Below are positions 1 to 13,169 of a stretch of DNA of 64,000 nt, one piece after another. Under the pieces are notes generated by a model, which had not been told where the DNA came from, made no database searches, and saw only the letters and a list, made by a program, of their open reading frames with translations. A program made the translations under genes and the position numbers. Every line of letters begins with the position of its first letter. The first letter of the stretch is position 1. Source of the stretch: Citrobacter koseri (GTDB lineage: Bacteria > Pseudomonadota > Gammaproteobacteria > Enterobacterales > Enterobacteriaceae). Where the stretch lies: NCBI GenBank assembly GCA_900446925.1, contig UAVY01000004.1, forward strand, positions 682,001 to 746,000, read 5' to 3'.

Positions 1-140
1 AACAGGCCGGTCGCAATCAGGTTTGTGTCCGTGACGACCATCCCGTGCCATCGCCTGATACACGCTGAACCATTAGCTGTATTAATCATTTCTGCGAGAA
101 ATATTTGCTTGTCATACAAAAAAATTGCAGATAAGGTAAA
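1..140. other. Left-edge sequence with no identifiable gene
   Basis: I find no recognisable gene in this stretch. All frames are short and open only over the first 60-75 bases, so it could hold the very end of a gene from outside the window or plain intergenic DNA. Its last 40 bases should contain the dsrA promoter: an ATAAGG-like -10 element at about 131-136 sits just before the sRNA start. Confidence 0.4.
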
Positions 141-230
141 ACGCACATCAGATTTTCTGGTGTAACGAATTTTCAAGTGCTTCTTGCATAAGCAAGTTTG
201 ATCCCGGCTCTGCGAGCCGGGATTTTTTTT
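141..230 (+). ncRNA. dsrA: DsrA small regulatory RNA
   Basis: DsrA is an Hfq-dependent sRNA that activates rpoS translation and represses hns, and through H-NS relief raises rcsA expression. The sequence matches the remembered E. coli DsrA in layout: a first hairpin around CATCAGATTTTCTGGTG, the unpaired AACGAATTTT region that base-pairs with rpoS, a second stem-loop containing GCTTCTTGC and AAGCAAG, and a terminal GC-rich hairpin (about 201-221) followed by eight T. It lies beside yodD, dsrB and rcsA as in E. coli. The exact 5' end is uncertain by a few bases. Confidence 0.92.
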
Positions 231-239
231 CACCCCAGA

Positions 240-467
240 TCAGCGATTGATTTCCGTGACGCTAAAATCATGAATATCGAGTTCAAACGCATCCGCTAAT
301 TCATGCCATGTATGATAATCGCGGCCATCCACACTGACTTTCTCAGGATCATCAGCGCTGCGATGAATTTCGCTCTCGCTGATTTCATTGATCGCCGCGA
401 GCAGGGCGTCAACATCAACGCTGACTTCGCGCTTGGCCGTTTCGCTGTACTCTTTCGCGGTTTTCAT
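240..467 (-). CDS. yodD: YodD family protein (peroxide/acid stress associated)
   Basis: This small 75-residue protein matches YodD of E. coli from memory, beginning MKTAKEYSET and ending SVTEINR. E. coli yodD is induced by peroxide and acid, but its molecular role is unknown. The frame is open upstream to 626, but I chose the ATG at 467 because it gives the family length. The protein is acidic, has no signal peptide or membrane segment, and is probably cytoplasmic. It converges on dsrA, whose terminator lies within 10 bases of its stop. Confidence 0.88.
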   Translation of the reverse strand: MKTAKEYSETAKREVSVDVDALLAAINEISESEIHRSADDPEKVSVDGRDYHTWHELADAFELDIHDFSVTEINR

Positions 468-594
468 CTTCAGTACCTCATTTAACCGTGGCATCTGTAA
501 GTATAGACCGTTGAGAAAACCAGCAATCACGCGCGGCAGACGCTGCCAGAAAAAGGAATTTGTTCTACACTGGCACAAAGCCACAGGAGGATAA

Positions 595-786
<192 letters not shown>

Positions 787-806
787 TGTGATTTTCGTCG
801 CTTTTA

Positions 807-837
807 CCCTGACTGGTGGAATATCCACCAGTCAGGG
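807..837. terminator. Perfect hairpin between convergent dsrB and rcsA
   Basis: A 14-bp perfect inverted repeat with a 3-base loop lies between the ends of dsrB and rcsA. It has no clear U-tract on either side, so it may be a bidirectional 3'-end protecting hairpin rather than a canonical intrinsic terminator. Confidence 0.55.
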
Positions 838-841
838 GGCC

Positions 842-1465
842 TCATCGCATGTTAACAAAAATTCCGTTTGTCACGTTATCCGTCAGTCGCACGACATGAT
901 AGATAACCTGTTTATTATGCGTTTTTATCTTCCGTTTAATATTCCCTTTGTGGGATGACACCGTCTTTGCCTTGATATTCATTTGATCTGAAATCTGTAT
1001 TGTTCCCTGTCCATCCATCCACATTCGCAACATACTGGATTCAGTACGGCTTAAAGATAACGTAGGTAAATTTACTACTCCTACAATATCCGTCTCTTTT
1101 TTCAGAATATCGCCAAGAATATCATCCAGAGAATCGGGCTTAATTGATTTTGAACTAATCAATAAGTTTTTTCTTACTAATAAGTATTCATCAAAATGCA
1201 CATTAGCAATTGCCATAAAAACAATAAATAACGTGTTGGGATGCTGATTAATGATCTGCTTTATTTGCTGACTGTTAGATGGATCATGGATGAAACAGTC
1301 CTCATTAATAAACACCACAGAAGGCTGCTGTGAGTCACAAGCGATGGCGAGTTCGTCAACGGTCTCAATGTCGTTGATTTCCCTTTTTTTCACCCCTCTG
1401 CTTACCAGATACCCGGTCAAACCTAGCCGGGTGTAACTGCATAAATCCATAATAATCGTTGACAT
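842..1465 (-). CDS. rcsA: RcsA, colanic acid capsule transcriptional co-activator
   Basis: RcsA is an unstable LuxR-family protein that forms heterodimers with RcsB and activates colanic acid (wca) genes and its own promoter. The 207-residue protein has an N-terminal receiver-like domain without phosphorylation function and a C-terminal LuxR helix-turn-helix (about residues 138-195, containing [12 protein letters not shown] and [17 protein letters not shown]). Gene position beside dsrA is conserved, and DsrA raises its expression by antagonising H-NS. A candidate RcsAB box lies about 250 bp upstream at 1715-1728. The protein is intact. Confidence 0.96.
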   Translation of the reverse strand: MSTIIMDLCSYTRLGLTGYLVSRGVKKREINDIETVDELAIACDSQQPSVVFINEDCFIHDPSNSQQIKQIINQHPNTLFIVFMAIANVHFDEYLLVRKNLLISSKSIKPDSLDDILGDILKKETDIVGVVNLPTLSLSRTESSMLRMWMDGQGTIQISDQMNIKAKTVSSHKGNIKRKIKTHNKQVIYHVVRLTDNVTNGIFVNMR

Positions 1466-1714
1466 GGCATACCCTCACTCAATGCGTAACGATAATTCCC
1501 CTTACCTGAATATCTCATCACAACCCAACGGAACAATAATAGTGACCTAAGATGACGCTTTCGCTGTTTTCAGGCGAACTTACTATCCCGTAAAGTTACG
1601 TATAATTTGCCAGGAATCTTCTCAAAGTAAAGTAAATGTTATGTTATGTGAGTAAGGTAAAAACAAATAAAGCGCAGCAGATATATCCTGTTAGATGTTT
1701 TTAGATTTTAAATT

Positions 1715-1728
1715 TAGGAAAATCCTTA
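1715..1728 (-). promoter_or_regulatory. Candidate RcsAB box upstream of rcsA
   Basis: Read on the minus strand the site is TAAGGATTTTCCTA, a close match to the RcsAB consensus (TAAGaatatTCCTA) and a near-palindrome. It lies in the 280-bp AT-rich gap between fliR and rcsA, where autoregulation of rcsA would be expected. The assignment rests on motif and position only. Confidence 0.6.
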
Positions 1729-1745
1729 GTAAGACAGGATAAAAA

Positions 1746-2540
1746 TTATGGGTTATTGGTTGTCGGCATTTCGCTAACGATATCAGCAAGCAAATTGAAA
1801 ATTTCACCGAATAAATGTTCACAGAAAGGGGCGATTAATGGCATGAGCGCGGCTATTAACAAAATGCCGACGGATAAGGTTAACGGGAAGCCAATAACAA
1901 ATACGGATAACTGCGGAGCCATACGGTTTAATAGCCCGAGCGACAGGTTGAGGGTGAGCAGTAACGTAATGACCGGCAAGGCTAACATGAGTCCGTTGAG
2001 GAAGATCAGTCCACCTGCCCGGGCGAGCGCCAGAAACGCATTGCTGTTGACCGGGTCGCCGCCGATAGGCAGCGTATGGAAGGTGTCTACCAGCAGCGAG
2101 ATTAGCCACAGATGGCCGTTAAACGTAAGAAACAGCAGCATGGCGAGCATGTCGAGGATTCTGGCGAGTACCGGCATATTGAGGCGGCTGCCCGGGTCAA
2201 CAAACGTGGCGAAAGAGAGACCCATTTGCAGACCGATGAATTCCCCCGCCGTACGCACCGCAGCAAAGGCAAACTGCATGGTAAACCCTAGCGCAATGCC
2301 GATCATGATTTGCTGCATGGCGAGCCATAAGGCTTCGGCGGAAAAAACAGGCACATTATTCGCCGGGAGTGAAGGGGCGATAATGAGAGTGATCATAAAC
2401 CCCAGCCCCAGCTTTACCCGTTTGGGAACCGTACGTTCACTGAGGATCGGCGCGGTAGAGATCAGCGCCAGTACACGTAACAGCGGCCAGAAGTAGAGGT
2501 TAAGCCAGTATAACCATTGATCGCTTGTGACCTGCAACAT
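1746..2540 (-). CDS. fliR: Flagellar export apparatus protein FliR
   Basis: FliR is one of the FliP-FliQ-FliR export-gate proteins of the flagellar type III secretion system, inside the MS ring in the inner membrane. The 264-residue protein is hydrophobic with several membrane segments (about residues 10-30, 40-60, 70-95, 130-150, 180-210, 215-240) and begins [19 protein letters not shown]. It is last in the fliLMNOPQR operon, six bases after fliQ. Length is normal and the frame intact. Confidence 0.96.
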   Translation of the reverse strand: MLQVTSDQWLYWLNLYFWPLLRVLALISTAPILSERTVPKRVKLGLGFMITLIIAPSLPANNVPVFSAEALWLAMQQIMIGIALGFTMQFAFAAVRTAGEFIGLQMGLSFATFVDPGSRLNMPVLARILDMLAMLLFLTFNGHLWLISLLVDTFHTLPIGGDPVNSNAFLALARAGGLIFLNGLMLALPVITLLLTLNLSLGLLNRMAPQLSVFVIGFPLTLSVGILLIAALMPLIAPFCEHLFGEIFNLLADIVSEMPTTNNP

Positions 2541-2546
2541 CGCGTC

Positions 2547-2816
2547 TTATCCGATGATATACGGCAAGTTACTGAACAGCGTACGCACGTAATCCAGCAG
2601 CAGGTTAAGCATCCAGGGGCCCGCCACAATAATCGCCGTAAATACCGCCACAATTTTCGGGATAAATGACAGCGTCATTTCGTTGATCTGGGTGGCGGCC
2701 TGTAAAATACTGATGATAAGGCCGGTAAACAGCGCAACCAGCAGCAGAGGCGCGGCAAGCGCAAGCGCGACCTTCATTGCCTCCGTGCCTATCATCATGA
2801 CCGATTCGGGTGTCAT
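2547..2816 (-). CDS. fliQ: Flagellar export apparatus protein FliQ
   Basis: FliQ is the small two-helix hairpin subunit of the FliPQR export gate, present in several copies around the FliP-FliR helix. The 89-residue protein begins MTPESVMMIGTEAMKVAL and has two membrane segments at about residues 16-38 and 52-75, as the family requires. It sits between fliP and fliR with short gaps, implying one transcript. Confidence 0.96.
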   Translation of the reverse strand: MTPESVMMIGTEAMKVALALAAPLLLVALFTGLIISILQAATQINEMTLSFIPKIVAVFTAIIVAGPWMLNLLLDYVRTLFSNLPYIIG

Positions 2817-2825
2817 TTTGCGCCT

Positions 2826-3563
2826 CTAACTGTAAAAACTTTGAGCAAGAGAGCCAACGAGCAACTGCCAGCCGTCGACCAGGACAAAAAGCATAAGCTT
2901 AAACGGCAGCGCAATGGTGGCCGGCGGCACCATCATCATCCCGAGCGCCATCAACACGCTGGCGATAACCAGATCGATAATCAGGAAAGGGATGAAAATC
3001 GTAAAACCGATCTGAAAAGCGGTTTTTAACTCGCTGGTGACGTAGGCCGGGAGCAAAATTCGCATCGGCACGGCTTCCGGCCCCTGTAGCGGGCCGCTGT
3101 TTGCCAGACGCGCGAACAGGCCCAGGTCAGCCTCACGGGTTTGCCGCAGCATAAACTCCCGTAGCGGCTGAGCGCCTTTTTCCAGCGCTTCCTGCATGGA
3201 AATCTTCTCTTCGCTGAAAGGCTGCCAGGCATCCACATAAATTTTGTCGATAACCGGCGACATAATAAAAAACGTCAAGAACAGCGCCAGCCCGAGAAGC
3301 ACCTGGTTTGGCGGCGCAGAGGGCGTTCCCAGCGCGTTTCGCAGCAAGCCGAAGACGATAATGATGCGGGTAAAGCTGGTCATCATCAGCAAAATGGCGG
3401 GCAGGAACGTCAGTGACGTAATAAAGACCAGCGTCTGTACCGGCAGGGACCAGCTTTGCCCGCCGCCGGGTAGCGGTTGGCTGACCAGTCCGGGTAATTG
3501 TGCGAACGCGGCAGGGCTGATAAACCACAAAGCCATCAGCGTGAGGGATAACAAACGGCGCAT
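2826..3563 (-). CDS. fliP: Flagellar export gate protein FliP
   Basis: FliP forms the core of the flagellar export gate and is made with a cleaved signal peptide. The 245-residue protein starts MRRLLSLTLMALWFISPAAFA, a clear signal sequence cut after AFA, followed by a FliP-typical TSFTRIIIVFGLLRNALGT segment and C-terminal membrane helices. The frame is open upstream into fliO only because fliO carries a frameshift; the true start is the ATG at 3563, overlapping the fliO stop as ATGA, which suggests coupled translation. Confidence 0.96.
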   Translation of the reverse strand: MRRLLSLTLMALWFISPAAFAQLPGLVSQPLPGGGQSWSLPVQTLVFITSLTFLPAILLMMTSFTRIIIVFGLLRNALGTPSAPPNQVLLGLALFLTFFIMSPVIDKIYVDAWQPFSEEKISMQEALEKGAQPLREFMLRQTREADLGLFARLANSGPLQGPEAVPMRILLPAYVTSELKTAFQIGFTIFIPFLIIDLVIASVLMALGMMMVPPATIALPFKLMLFVLVDGWQLLVGSLAQSFYS

Positions 3564-3938
3564 CAGGATCTCCCGGAACGCTTCAACAAACTCTTCATCA
3601 TGGCCTGGAAATCCGCAGGGGCGGCCGGTTTTTCTTCTGCAACGACAGGCGCAGGGGGGGAGGGTATGCAGCACATTGACTTGCGTGGCCGTGACGCCCA
3701 GTACCAGCCGAGCGTCTTCAACATCGACAATGACCACGCGCTCACGCGGGCCCAGCGAGGTGCTGGCTGACACTTTCAACCCTCGCGTACCGGCGCCTTT
3801 GGGCGCAAAACCCAGGCGTTTAATGACCCAGGCTGCGACCAGAATCAACACGATGATCCCAAACAGCGCGCCGCTCACCTGAACTAACGGCGAGCCTGAT
3901 ACGGCAGAGGGCTGTGAAACGGTAGCCTGGGTTTTCAT
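3563..3938 (-). CDS. fliO: Flagellar biosynthesis protein FliO (frameshifted in this sequence)
   Basis: FliO is a bitopic membrane protein that promotes assembly of the FliP ring. The N-terminal part (MKTQATVSQP, membrane segment about residues 20-40, then VSASTSLGPRERVVIVDVED) is in one frame, and the C-terminal part (AEEKPAAPADFQAMMKSLLKRSGRS) is in another. The break is at a run of seven G at 3654-3660; six would restore VLHTLPPAPVVAEEKP. A +1 error in a homopolymer is the simplest explanation. The repaired protein is about 124 residues, the family length, and its stop overlaps the fliP start. Confidence 0.9.
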
Positions 3939-3940
3939 GC

Positions 3941-4354
3941 TCAACGGCTCAGACGACGCATACGTTCAGACGGCGTGATGATATCCGTGATGCGCACGCC
4001 GTATTTATCGGCGACCACCACGACTTCACCCTGGGCAATCAGGTAGCCGTTAATCAGAATATCCAACGGCTCGCCTGCCAGTCCGTCCAGTGCGACCACC
4101 GAACCCTGCGTCAGGCGCAGCAGCTCTTTGATGGTCATGCGCGTGCGACCCAGCTCCACGGTCAGCTTGACCGGAATATCCATGATTAAATCGATATCCT
4201 GTAGGTTTCCACTGACGTCGCCGCCGCCCAACTGCTGGAAGACTGCATCGGCCGCGCTTTTGCTGGTCGTTGTTTTTTGCTCGTTTAACGCGTCAGCCCA
4301 CAGATCGTCCAATGCGCCGGTATTCTCATCGGACGGATTATTCATGTCACTCAT
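3941..4354 (-). CDS. fliN: Flagellar motor switch protein FliN
   Basis: FliN forms the lower C ring with FliM and helps dock the FliH-FliI export ATPase. The 137-residue protein has a variable acidic N-terminus and a SpoA (surface presentation of antigens) domain at about residues 55-130, including LTVELGRTRMTIKELLRL and LDGLAGEPLDILING. It overlaps the fliM stop by four bases and lies directly before fliO in the fliL operon. Confidence 0.97.
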   Translation of the reverse strand: MSDMNNPSDENTGALDDLWADALNEQKTTTSKSAADAVFQQLGGGDVSGNLQDIDLIMDIPVKLTVELGRTRMTIKELLRLTQGSVVALDGLAGEPLDILINGYLIAQGEVVVVADKYGVRITDIITPSERMRRLSR

Positions 4355-5355
4355 TTGGGCTGTTCCTCATTCAGCGAATTCAAAATCGGGTTGATCAAAT
4401 GCTCTACGCGCAACGCATACTGACCGTTCACGGTGCCATACTGGCTGGTCAGTACAGGTACGCCGTCCACATGAGCAATAATGCGGTCGGGTTTTTCAAT
4501 CGGCAGCACGTCGCCGGGTTTCAGCTTTAATATCTGGGAAAGGCGCAGCGGGATGTCCGCAAAGTTCGCCACCAGCTCCAGCTCTGAATGCTGAACCTGA
4601 CGCACCAGATTGTCGCGCCAGTTCTGATCTTCATGACGCGAGTTTTCCAGCGGCGGGTTCACCAACAGCTCCCGCAGCGGCTCAATCATGCTGAAAGGCA
4701 GGCAGATGTTGAACTCGCCTGTCAGGTTGCCAATTTCGACGTGGAACGGCGTGTTCACCACAATGTCGTTCGGAGAGGTGGTGATATTGGTGAATTTCAC
4801 CTGCATCTCAGAGCGAACGTACTCCACTTCCAGCGGGTTGATCGCTTTCCACGCGTCGCTGTAGCCTTCAAGCGCCAGCTTCAGCATGCGGTTGATAACG
4901 CGCTGTTCGGTATGCGTAAACTCACGACCTTCCACTTTGGTCGGAAAACGCCCGTCGCCGCCAAACAGGTTATCCACGGCGATAAACACCAGACTCGGTG
5001 AGAACACCACCAGACCCGTACCGCGCAGCGGCTTCAGATGGATCAGGTTCAGGTTGGTCGGTACGGGTAAATTACGCGCAAATTCGTGATATGGCTGAAT
5101 GCGGATCGCGCCCACGGTAATATCCGGGCTGCGACGCAGCAGGTTAAACAGCCCCATACGGAATTGACGCGCGAAACGTTCGTTAATGATCTCCAGCGCC
5201 TGTAGGCGCTCGCGCACCACGCGACGCTGTGTATTGGGATCATAAGGACGAATATCATTGTCACCCACGCCGCCAGGGGTGGGTTCGTCTTTGGCCTCGC
5301 TGTCGCCGTTGAGCAGCGCATCGATTTCAGCCTGAGAAAGAATACTATCGCCCAT
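4351..5355 (-). CDS. fliM: Flagellar motor switch protein FliM
   Basis: FliM is the C-ring protein that binds phosphorylated CheY and switches motor direction. The 334-residue protein begins MGDSILSQAEIDALLNGD, the conserved N-terminal CheY-P binding peptide, followed by the CheC-like middle domain and a C-terminal SpoA domain with LELVANFADIPLRL. The frame is open upstream to 5421, but the ATG at 5355 matches the family N-terminus and lies five bases after the fliL stop. Confidence 0.97.
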   Translation of the reverse strand: MGDSILSQAEIDALLNGDSEAKDEPTPGGVGDNDIRPYDPNTQRRVVRERLQALEIINERFARQFRMGLFNLLRRSPDITVGAIRIQPYHEFARNLPVPTNLNLIHLKPLRGTGLVVFSPSLVFIAVDNLFGGDGRFPTKVEGREFTHTEQRVINRMLKLALEGYSDAWKAINPLEVEYVRSEMQVKFTNITTSPNDIVVNTPFHVEIGNLTGEFNICLPFSMIEPLRELLVNPPLENSRHEDQNWRDNLVRQVQHSELELVANFADIPLRLSQILKLKPGDVLPIEKPDRIIAHVDGVPVLTSQYGTVNGQYALRVEHLINPILNSLNEEQPK

Positions 5356-5359
5356 GTCT

Positions 5360-5827
5360 TTACCGCAGAATGAAAGCTGTATAAAGAACGTCGGTGACTT
5401 CCTGTTTCGGTTGTCCAGCAACGAGCGGAGTAGAGAGCGTTTCTTTGATTGCCGCGATCAGCGTCTGCTTCCCGGCTTCCGTCGAAAGCGCAGTGGCATC
5501 CTGACGCGAAAACAGCAGCAACAGACGGCTGCGCACTTCTGGCAGATATTCGCTCAGACGCGCGCGCGTCACTTCGTCCTTCAGGCGCAGCGTAATCCCG
5601 ATATACAGCACGCGATCGGCATCGCCCAGATTGACGGTAAACGTATCCAGCGCGAAAAATACGGGCGCTGGCGGCGGTGGCGGGGCCGCGCTAGCGCTGG
5701 CGGTCGGGTGCTCCTGCATCCGCCAGTAGCTATAGCCGGCGGTTGCGCAGGCGGCAAGAGTAATCAACACCAGCAAAGGGATCCAAATTGAGCGTTTGCT
5801 CTTTCTGTTAATCGCGGAGTCAGTCAT
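5360..5827 (-). CDS. fliL: Flagellar basal body-associated protein FliL
   Basis: FliL is a single-pass inner-membrane protein that forms a ring around the stator and supports torque. The 155-residue form starts [13 protein letters not shown] and has one membrane helix (about residues 17-37), a proline/alanine linker, and a periplasmic stomatin-like domain with [20 protein letters not shown]. The ATG at 5827 is preferred over upstream in-frame starts because it gives the known length. It is first in the fliLMNOPQR operon. Confidence 0.95.
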   Translation of the reverse strand: MTDSAINRKSKRSIWIPLLVLITLAACATAGYSYWRMQEHPTASASAAPPPPPAPVFFALDTFTVNLGDADRVLYIGITLRLKDEVTRARLSEYLPEVRSRLLLLFSRQDATALSTEAGKQTLIAAIKETLSTPLVAGQPKQEVTDVLYTAFILR

Positions 5828-5931
5828 CAGATACGGGCTTCCTGTTTCGGTACAGCTTATTGGCTGATTATCCCGTGTCCTGTCCACGGCAAAGCGTGGA
5901 AAAGACGCGGATAATCATGCTACCTCTGGCG

Positions 5932-7145
5932 TTAGGCGAAGATATCCACCGCGCCATCGCCGCGAGCGGCAGCCTGGAGCGAGCCCGGCGTCGTCAGTGC
6001 GATGTCATCTTCGGCGGCAAAAAGCCTCTTGTCCCTGCGCGCGGAAGCGTGCTGCTGCTGGGATGACGACTGCTGCTGTCCGGCGAAACTTTCACTGCTG
6101 ATACTGCTTTGTCCCAGCTGGATGCCGTTTTCCGCCAGTTGGGTACGCAGTACGGGTAACGCGGCTTCCAGCGCGGCGCGAACGTGGCTATGCGCTGACA
6201 CCATTTGCAGTTGCGCCTGGTTATCATCCATTTTGAGGGAGATTTGAATCTGCCCCAGTTCCTCCGGGTGCAGACGCAGTTCCGCGCTCTGCTGCCCCTG
6301 GCGGGTAAACAGCGTCACATGCTGGCTTAATGACTGCTGCCACTCATGGCTGCCCAGCGGCGCGCTGAGCACCGGGGCGGCTGCGACAGGCGCGGGTTGC
6401 GTCTGCGTCGTCATACCGCCAGGCGTGGTCATGGCGCCAATGGTCGTGACCGGAGAAGGCGTGCTTTCCATGTCGGCTTTAGCGGTAGCGGCGGCGACCA
6501 GCGGCGTTACCGGCTGGTTGCTTGCTGAGTTTGCGGTGACGTCAGGCGCGGCATCGACTTTCCCTTTTTTCAGCTCGCCGTCGTCAGCCCGGCAACCGCA
6601 TCTTGCGTAGCGGCGCGCGTATCGCCACGCAGCGATGCCGGGGCGGAGAGCGCGCCTTCAGCCGACGCGGTTCGCGTGGTTGGCGTCAGCGCCGGCTGGC
6701 CCGGTAACATGGCGAAGAGCGCGCTCAGATTCGCGAGGTCTTCATCGCTCAGCGCCGGTGCGTTGTCGTCCTGCCGGGCAGTCTTACTTAACGCGTTCAG
6801 GGCGTTGCTTTTCAGCGAAGGCGTCAGCGTGGACAGCAACTGCTGTGCCTCGGTCAGGTCTGCTGTGGCGTCATCCGTCAGCAGATCCTGGCGCGCCAGA
6901 AGATCGGCCAGCGCTGTCGTCTGCGGCGTATCGCCATTTTTTTGCAGCAATCCTTTTTGCAGTTTGCCGCCTGCCGCCTGGAGATCGGCAAGCGAAAGCG
7001 GGGCATCTTTACCCTGCGCGTCGCCTGCGCCCAAAGCACCGGCTAACAGCGCCAGAAAATCCTGGGCTGAATCGGCTGTTTTACCGGCCTGAAGGCCTGT
7101 CGTTACGTCTGTGTCGGTCGTGATCAGTTGGGGCAAGGTGATCAT
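5932..7145 (-). CDS. fliK: Flagellar hook-length control protein FliK (one frameshift)
   Basis: FliK is the secreted molecular ruler that measures hook length and switches export specificity through FlhB. The protein begins [14 protein letters not shown] at 7145 and is in one frame until about 6590; it continues in a second frame with [19 protein letters not shown], then the conserved C-terminal domain ([30 protein letters not shown]) to VDIFA. One missing G near 6590 explains the break. Repaired length is about 404 residues, like Salmonella (405), but the N-terminal half differs substantially from the remembered Salmonella sequence. Its start overlaps the fliJ stop as ATGA. Confidence 0.92.
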
Positions 7146-7587
7146 TCGGTTTTCCTCATTGCAGCACGCTGGAGCAAATTCATCCATTTTTTTCTGATCC
7201 AGGCGGTTTTCAGCCAATAACGCTGCCGCACTTTGTCTGTCCTGTAAGGTCTGCCAGGCCTGAAGCCGTTGTTTCTTTTCACGCCAGCTGTTCAGCGCCA
7301 CGTCCACTTTTTGTGTCCACTGCGTCAGCTGCTGGCGATGCTGCTCAATGGCCTTCTCCAGCGTCTGAATAAATTGCTGATAGTTAATCCAGCGGTTGCT
7401 GGCAATCCCCTGGGCCCATATCGGCATTGAGATTGTTGCGATACTCATGCTGATAATCGATCAGCATTTTCAGTTGTTCTTCCGCCTGCTGGAATCCGCG
7501 TCGCATTTCCCCTAATAAGAGAGCGGCATCATCCACTTCTTTCTCGGCCAGATCTTTTAATGTTGCCAGCGCACCATGTTGTGTCAT
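7142..7587 (-). CDS. fliJ: Flagellar export chaperone/stalk protein FliJ (two frameshifts)
   Basis: FliJ is the coiled-coil central stalk of the flagellar ATPase and also escorts other chaperones. The N-terminus ([20 protein letters not shown]) and the remainder ([17 protein letters not shown] and [16 protein letters not shown]) are in different frames, joined by removing one G at 7407-7410. A second +1 at 7171-7172 hides the family ending QRAAMRK. Repaired length is about 147 residues, normal for FliJ. It lies between fliI (22-base gap) and fliK (overlapping). Confidence 0.92.
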
Positions 7588-7609
7588 GACCTATGCCCTC
7601 CCTGCTTCA

Positions 7610-8980
7610 TCACACCGTCGGGAAAATCAGTTCCAGCGCCTGGGAGAGAATCTTCCCAGTCGGCTCGTTCGAAAATACCTTGTTGCAAAAACGCCTCCAG
7701 CTGCGGCCACAGCTCGATGGCTTTATCCAGCATGGGATCGCTGCCTTTGGCATACGCGCCGACGCTCACCAAATCGCGGTTACGCTGGAAACTGGACAGC
7801 AACTGTTTGAAATTCCGTACGCGTGCATAGTGTTGCTCGGTGATCAGCGACGTCATTGCACGGCTGATCGACGCTTCAATATCAATGGCCGGGTAGTGAC
7901 CGGCTTCGGCCAGACGACGGGATAACACAATGTGTCCATCCAGGATCGCACGCGCCGAGTCGGCGATCGGGTCCTGCTGATCGTCGCCTTCGGTCAATAC
8001 CGTGTAAAACGCGGTGATGGAGCCGCCGCCGTGAATGCCGTTCCCCGCACGTTCCACCAGCGCAGGTAATTTTGCGAAGACCGAAGGCGGATACCCCTTG
8101 GTCGCAGGCGGTTCGCCGATCGCCAGCGCAATCTCACGCTGCGCCATCGCATAGCGGGTCAGGGAGTCCATGATCAGCAGTACGTGCTGCCCGCGATCGC
8201 GGAAATCCTCGGCAATACGCGTGGCATAGGCCGCTCCCTGCATTCGCAGCAGTGGCGAGACATCCGCAGGCGCGGCAATCACCACCGAACGCGCGCGCCC
8301 GTCAGCGCCCAGAATGTTTTCGATAAAATCTTTAACTTCGCGGCCACGTTCGCCAATCAGCCCGACGACGATAACGTCCGCGCGGGTATAGCGCGCCATC
8401 ATGCCGAGCAGAACGCTTTTACCCACGCCGGAACCGGCAAACAGCCCCATACGCTGTCCGCGTCCGACGGTGAGCAGCGCGTTGATGGGGCGGACGCCAG
8501 TATCCAGCACATGCTCAATGGGCGTTCGCTGCAAGGGGTTGAATGGCTGAGTGATTAACGCGCCGGTTTCCGTGGTGTCTGGCGCGGGAAGACCATCCAG
8601 CGGCTTGCCGCCGCCGTCCAGCACGCGCCCCAGCAGGGCAGGGCCGAGCGGCAGCTGTTTTCCGCTTTGCAGACCTTCCCCGGCAATATTTTTTGCGTAA
8701 ACGCGTGCGCCGGGAAGAATGCCTTCGACCTCTTCCAGCGGCATTAAAAACAGCCGCTGGCCATTAAAGCCGACGACTTCGCTTTCCACTTCGCGTGTTT
8801 CCGTCCCGTCCTGCCGTTCAATGACGCAGGTCGCGCCGAGCGGCAGCTGCAAACCGGTGGCTTCCAGCACCAGACCGGTGGCGCGGGTCAGCCGCCCGTA
8901 GCGACGCACCGCCGGGAGCTGCGCCATTTTGGCTTCGAAGTTATCCAGCGTATTCAGCCAGCGGGTCAGGCGCGTAGTCA

Positions 8981-8981
<1 letters not shown>
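7610..8981 (-). CDS. fliI: Flagellum-specific ATPase FliI (C-terminal frameshift)
   Basis: FliI is the hexameric F1-beta-like ATPase of the flagellar export apparatus. From the ATG at 8981 ([19 protein letters not shown]) the protein shows a Walker A motif [11 protein letters not shown], the GERGREV segment and a Walker [22 protein letters not shown]. The last residues shift frame after WEDSL because of one extra base at 7642-7644; removing it gives a normal ending [10 protein letters not shown] with the stop at 7610-7612. Repaired length is about 456 residues. It overlaps the fliH stop. Confidence 0.95.
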
Positions 8982-12342
<3,361 letters not shown>

Positions 12343-12558
12343 CTCGCACCTCGTGACTGATCGTGGACGGCGTTTTTTGCAAAGTGGAACAAGACTCACT
12401 CCCGGGTCAGCAAACTCGAAAAATTGACGGTCTCATTATTTGCGGTTTCGAATTTTTCTATGCGCCAAAAACCGAGGTTTTTTATCGCTATTTAGCGCCT
12501 TTATCTTATTGACAAACTGGTAATCTCTGCTGTGTAAAAAATCATCCAGGGGATTAGC
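12343..12558. promoter_or_regulatory. Divergent fliF/fliE promoter region
   Basis: This 216-bp AT-rich gap separates the divergently read fliF and fliE. In E. coli and Salmonella both are class 2 promoters activated by FlhD4C2 with sigma 70. I can see AT-rich tracts compatible with such promoters but cannot assign individual FlhDC half-sites with confidence. Confidence 0.5.
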
Positions 12559-12872
12559 ATGTCAGCAATACAGGGGATTGAAGGGGTCATCAGCCAGCTA
12601 CAGGCAACGGCGATGTCCGCACGGGCGCAAGACGCGCTGCCGCAACCAACCGTAAGTTTTGCCGGTCAACTGCATGCGGCACTGAATCGCATCAGTGATA
12701 CGCAAACCACCGCGCGCGTACAGGCAGAAAAATTTACTCTGGGTGAACAGGCATTGCGCTTAATGATGTGATGACCGATATGCAAAAAGCGTCTGTCTCA
12801 ATGCAGATGGGTATTCAGGTACGCAACAAACTGATGTCGGCGTACCAGGAAGTGATGTCGATGCAGGTTTAG
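12559..12872 (+). CDS. fliE: Flagellar hook-basal body protein FliE (frameshifted)
   Basis: FliE is the small adaptor between the MS ring and the proximal rod. The first 65 residues ([19 protein letters not shown] through FTLGE) are normal, then one missing C at about 12748 shifts the frame. Restoring it gives [18 protein letters not shown] and the family ending [12 protein letters not shown] with a stop at 12870-12872, about 104 residues in all. A strong GGGG-containing ribosome binding site lies just upstream of the ATG. Confidence 0.92.
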
Positions 12873-12898
12873 CCAGACCTGCTGAATGCATCATACAG

Positions 12899-12929
12899 GC
12901 CGGATAAGGCGCTTGCGCCGTCATCCGGC
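12899..12929. repeat. REP (repetitive extragenic palindrome) element
   Basis: A 31-base imperfect palindrome of the enterobacterial REP type, starting GCCGGATAAGG and ending TCATCCGGC, lies between the convergent fliE and yedF ends. Such elements bind DNA gyrase, IHF or Pol I and stabilise 3' ends. Confidence 0.9.
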
Positions 12930-12935
12930 AAATGA

Positions 12936-13169
12936 TTACTTCTGAATCAGATAGCGAATCGTTGGGCCATCCTGCTGAATATCCAGCACCGTATAGCCGT
13001 GATTGCGCGCATCCAGTGGAATATTATTGATGGATTGCGGGCAGTCGCTCACCACTTCCAGAATTTCTCCCTTTTTTAACTGCGGCATCGCTTCCAGCGT
13101 GGCGACGGCCGGGTAAGGGCAGGGCTCGCCGACCATATCAAGACGGTAATCAGGAACGATATTTTTCAT
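12936..13169 (-). CDS. yedF: TusA/SirA-like sulfur-carrier family protein YedF
   Basis: A 77-residue TusA-fold protein with the family motif CPYPA at about residues 17-21, where the cysteine is the likely sulfur (or selenium) carrier. It overlaps the end of yedE by four bases. In the families involved, YedE is a predicted membrane transporter for a sulfur or selenium compound and YedF its cytoplasmic relay partner; the substrate here is inferred only. Confidence 0.93.
   Translation of the reverse strand: MKNIVPDYRLDMVGEPCPYPAVATLEAMPQLKKGEILEVVSDCPQSINNIPLDARNHGYTVLDIQQDGPTIRYLIQK

Noticed and set aside
1756..2496. A 246-codon rightward frame opposite fliR
   Set aside because: It is a shadow of the conserved FliR frame, with serine- and asparagine-rich non-protein-like content.
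2826..3944. A 372-codon frame that looks like a FliO-FliP fusion protein
   Set aside because: The fusion arises only from one extra G at 3654-3660. FliP has its own signal peptide and ATG at 3563, and FliO continues in the neighbouring frame to its normal end.
12899..12929. REP palindrome considered as a terminator of fliE
   Set aside because: It has the standard REP sequence and no T-run.
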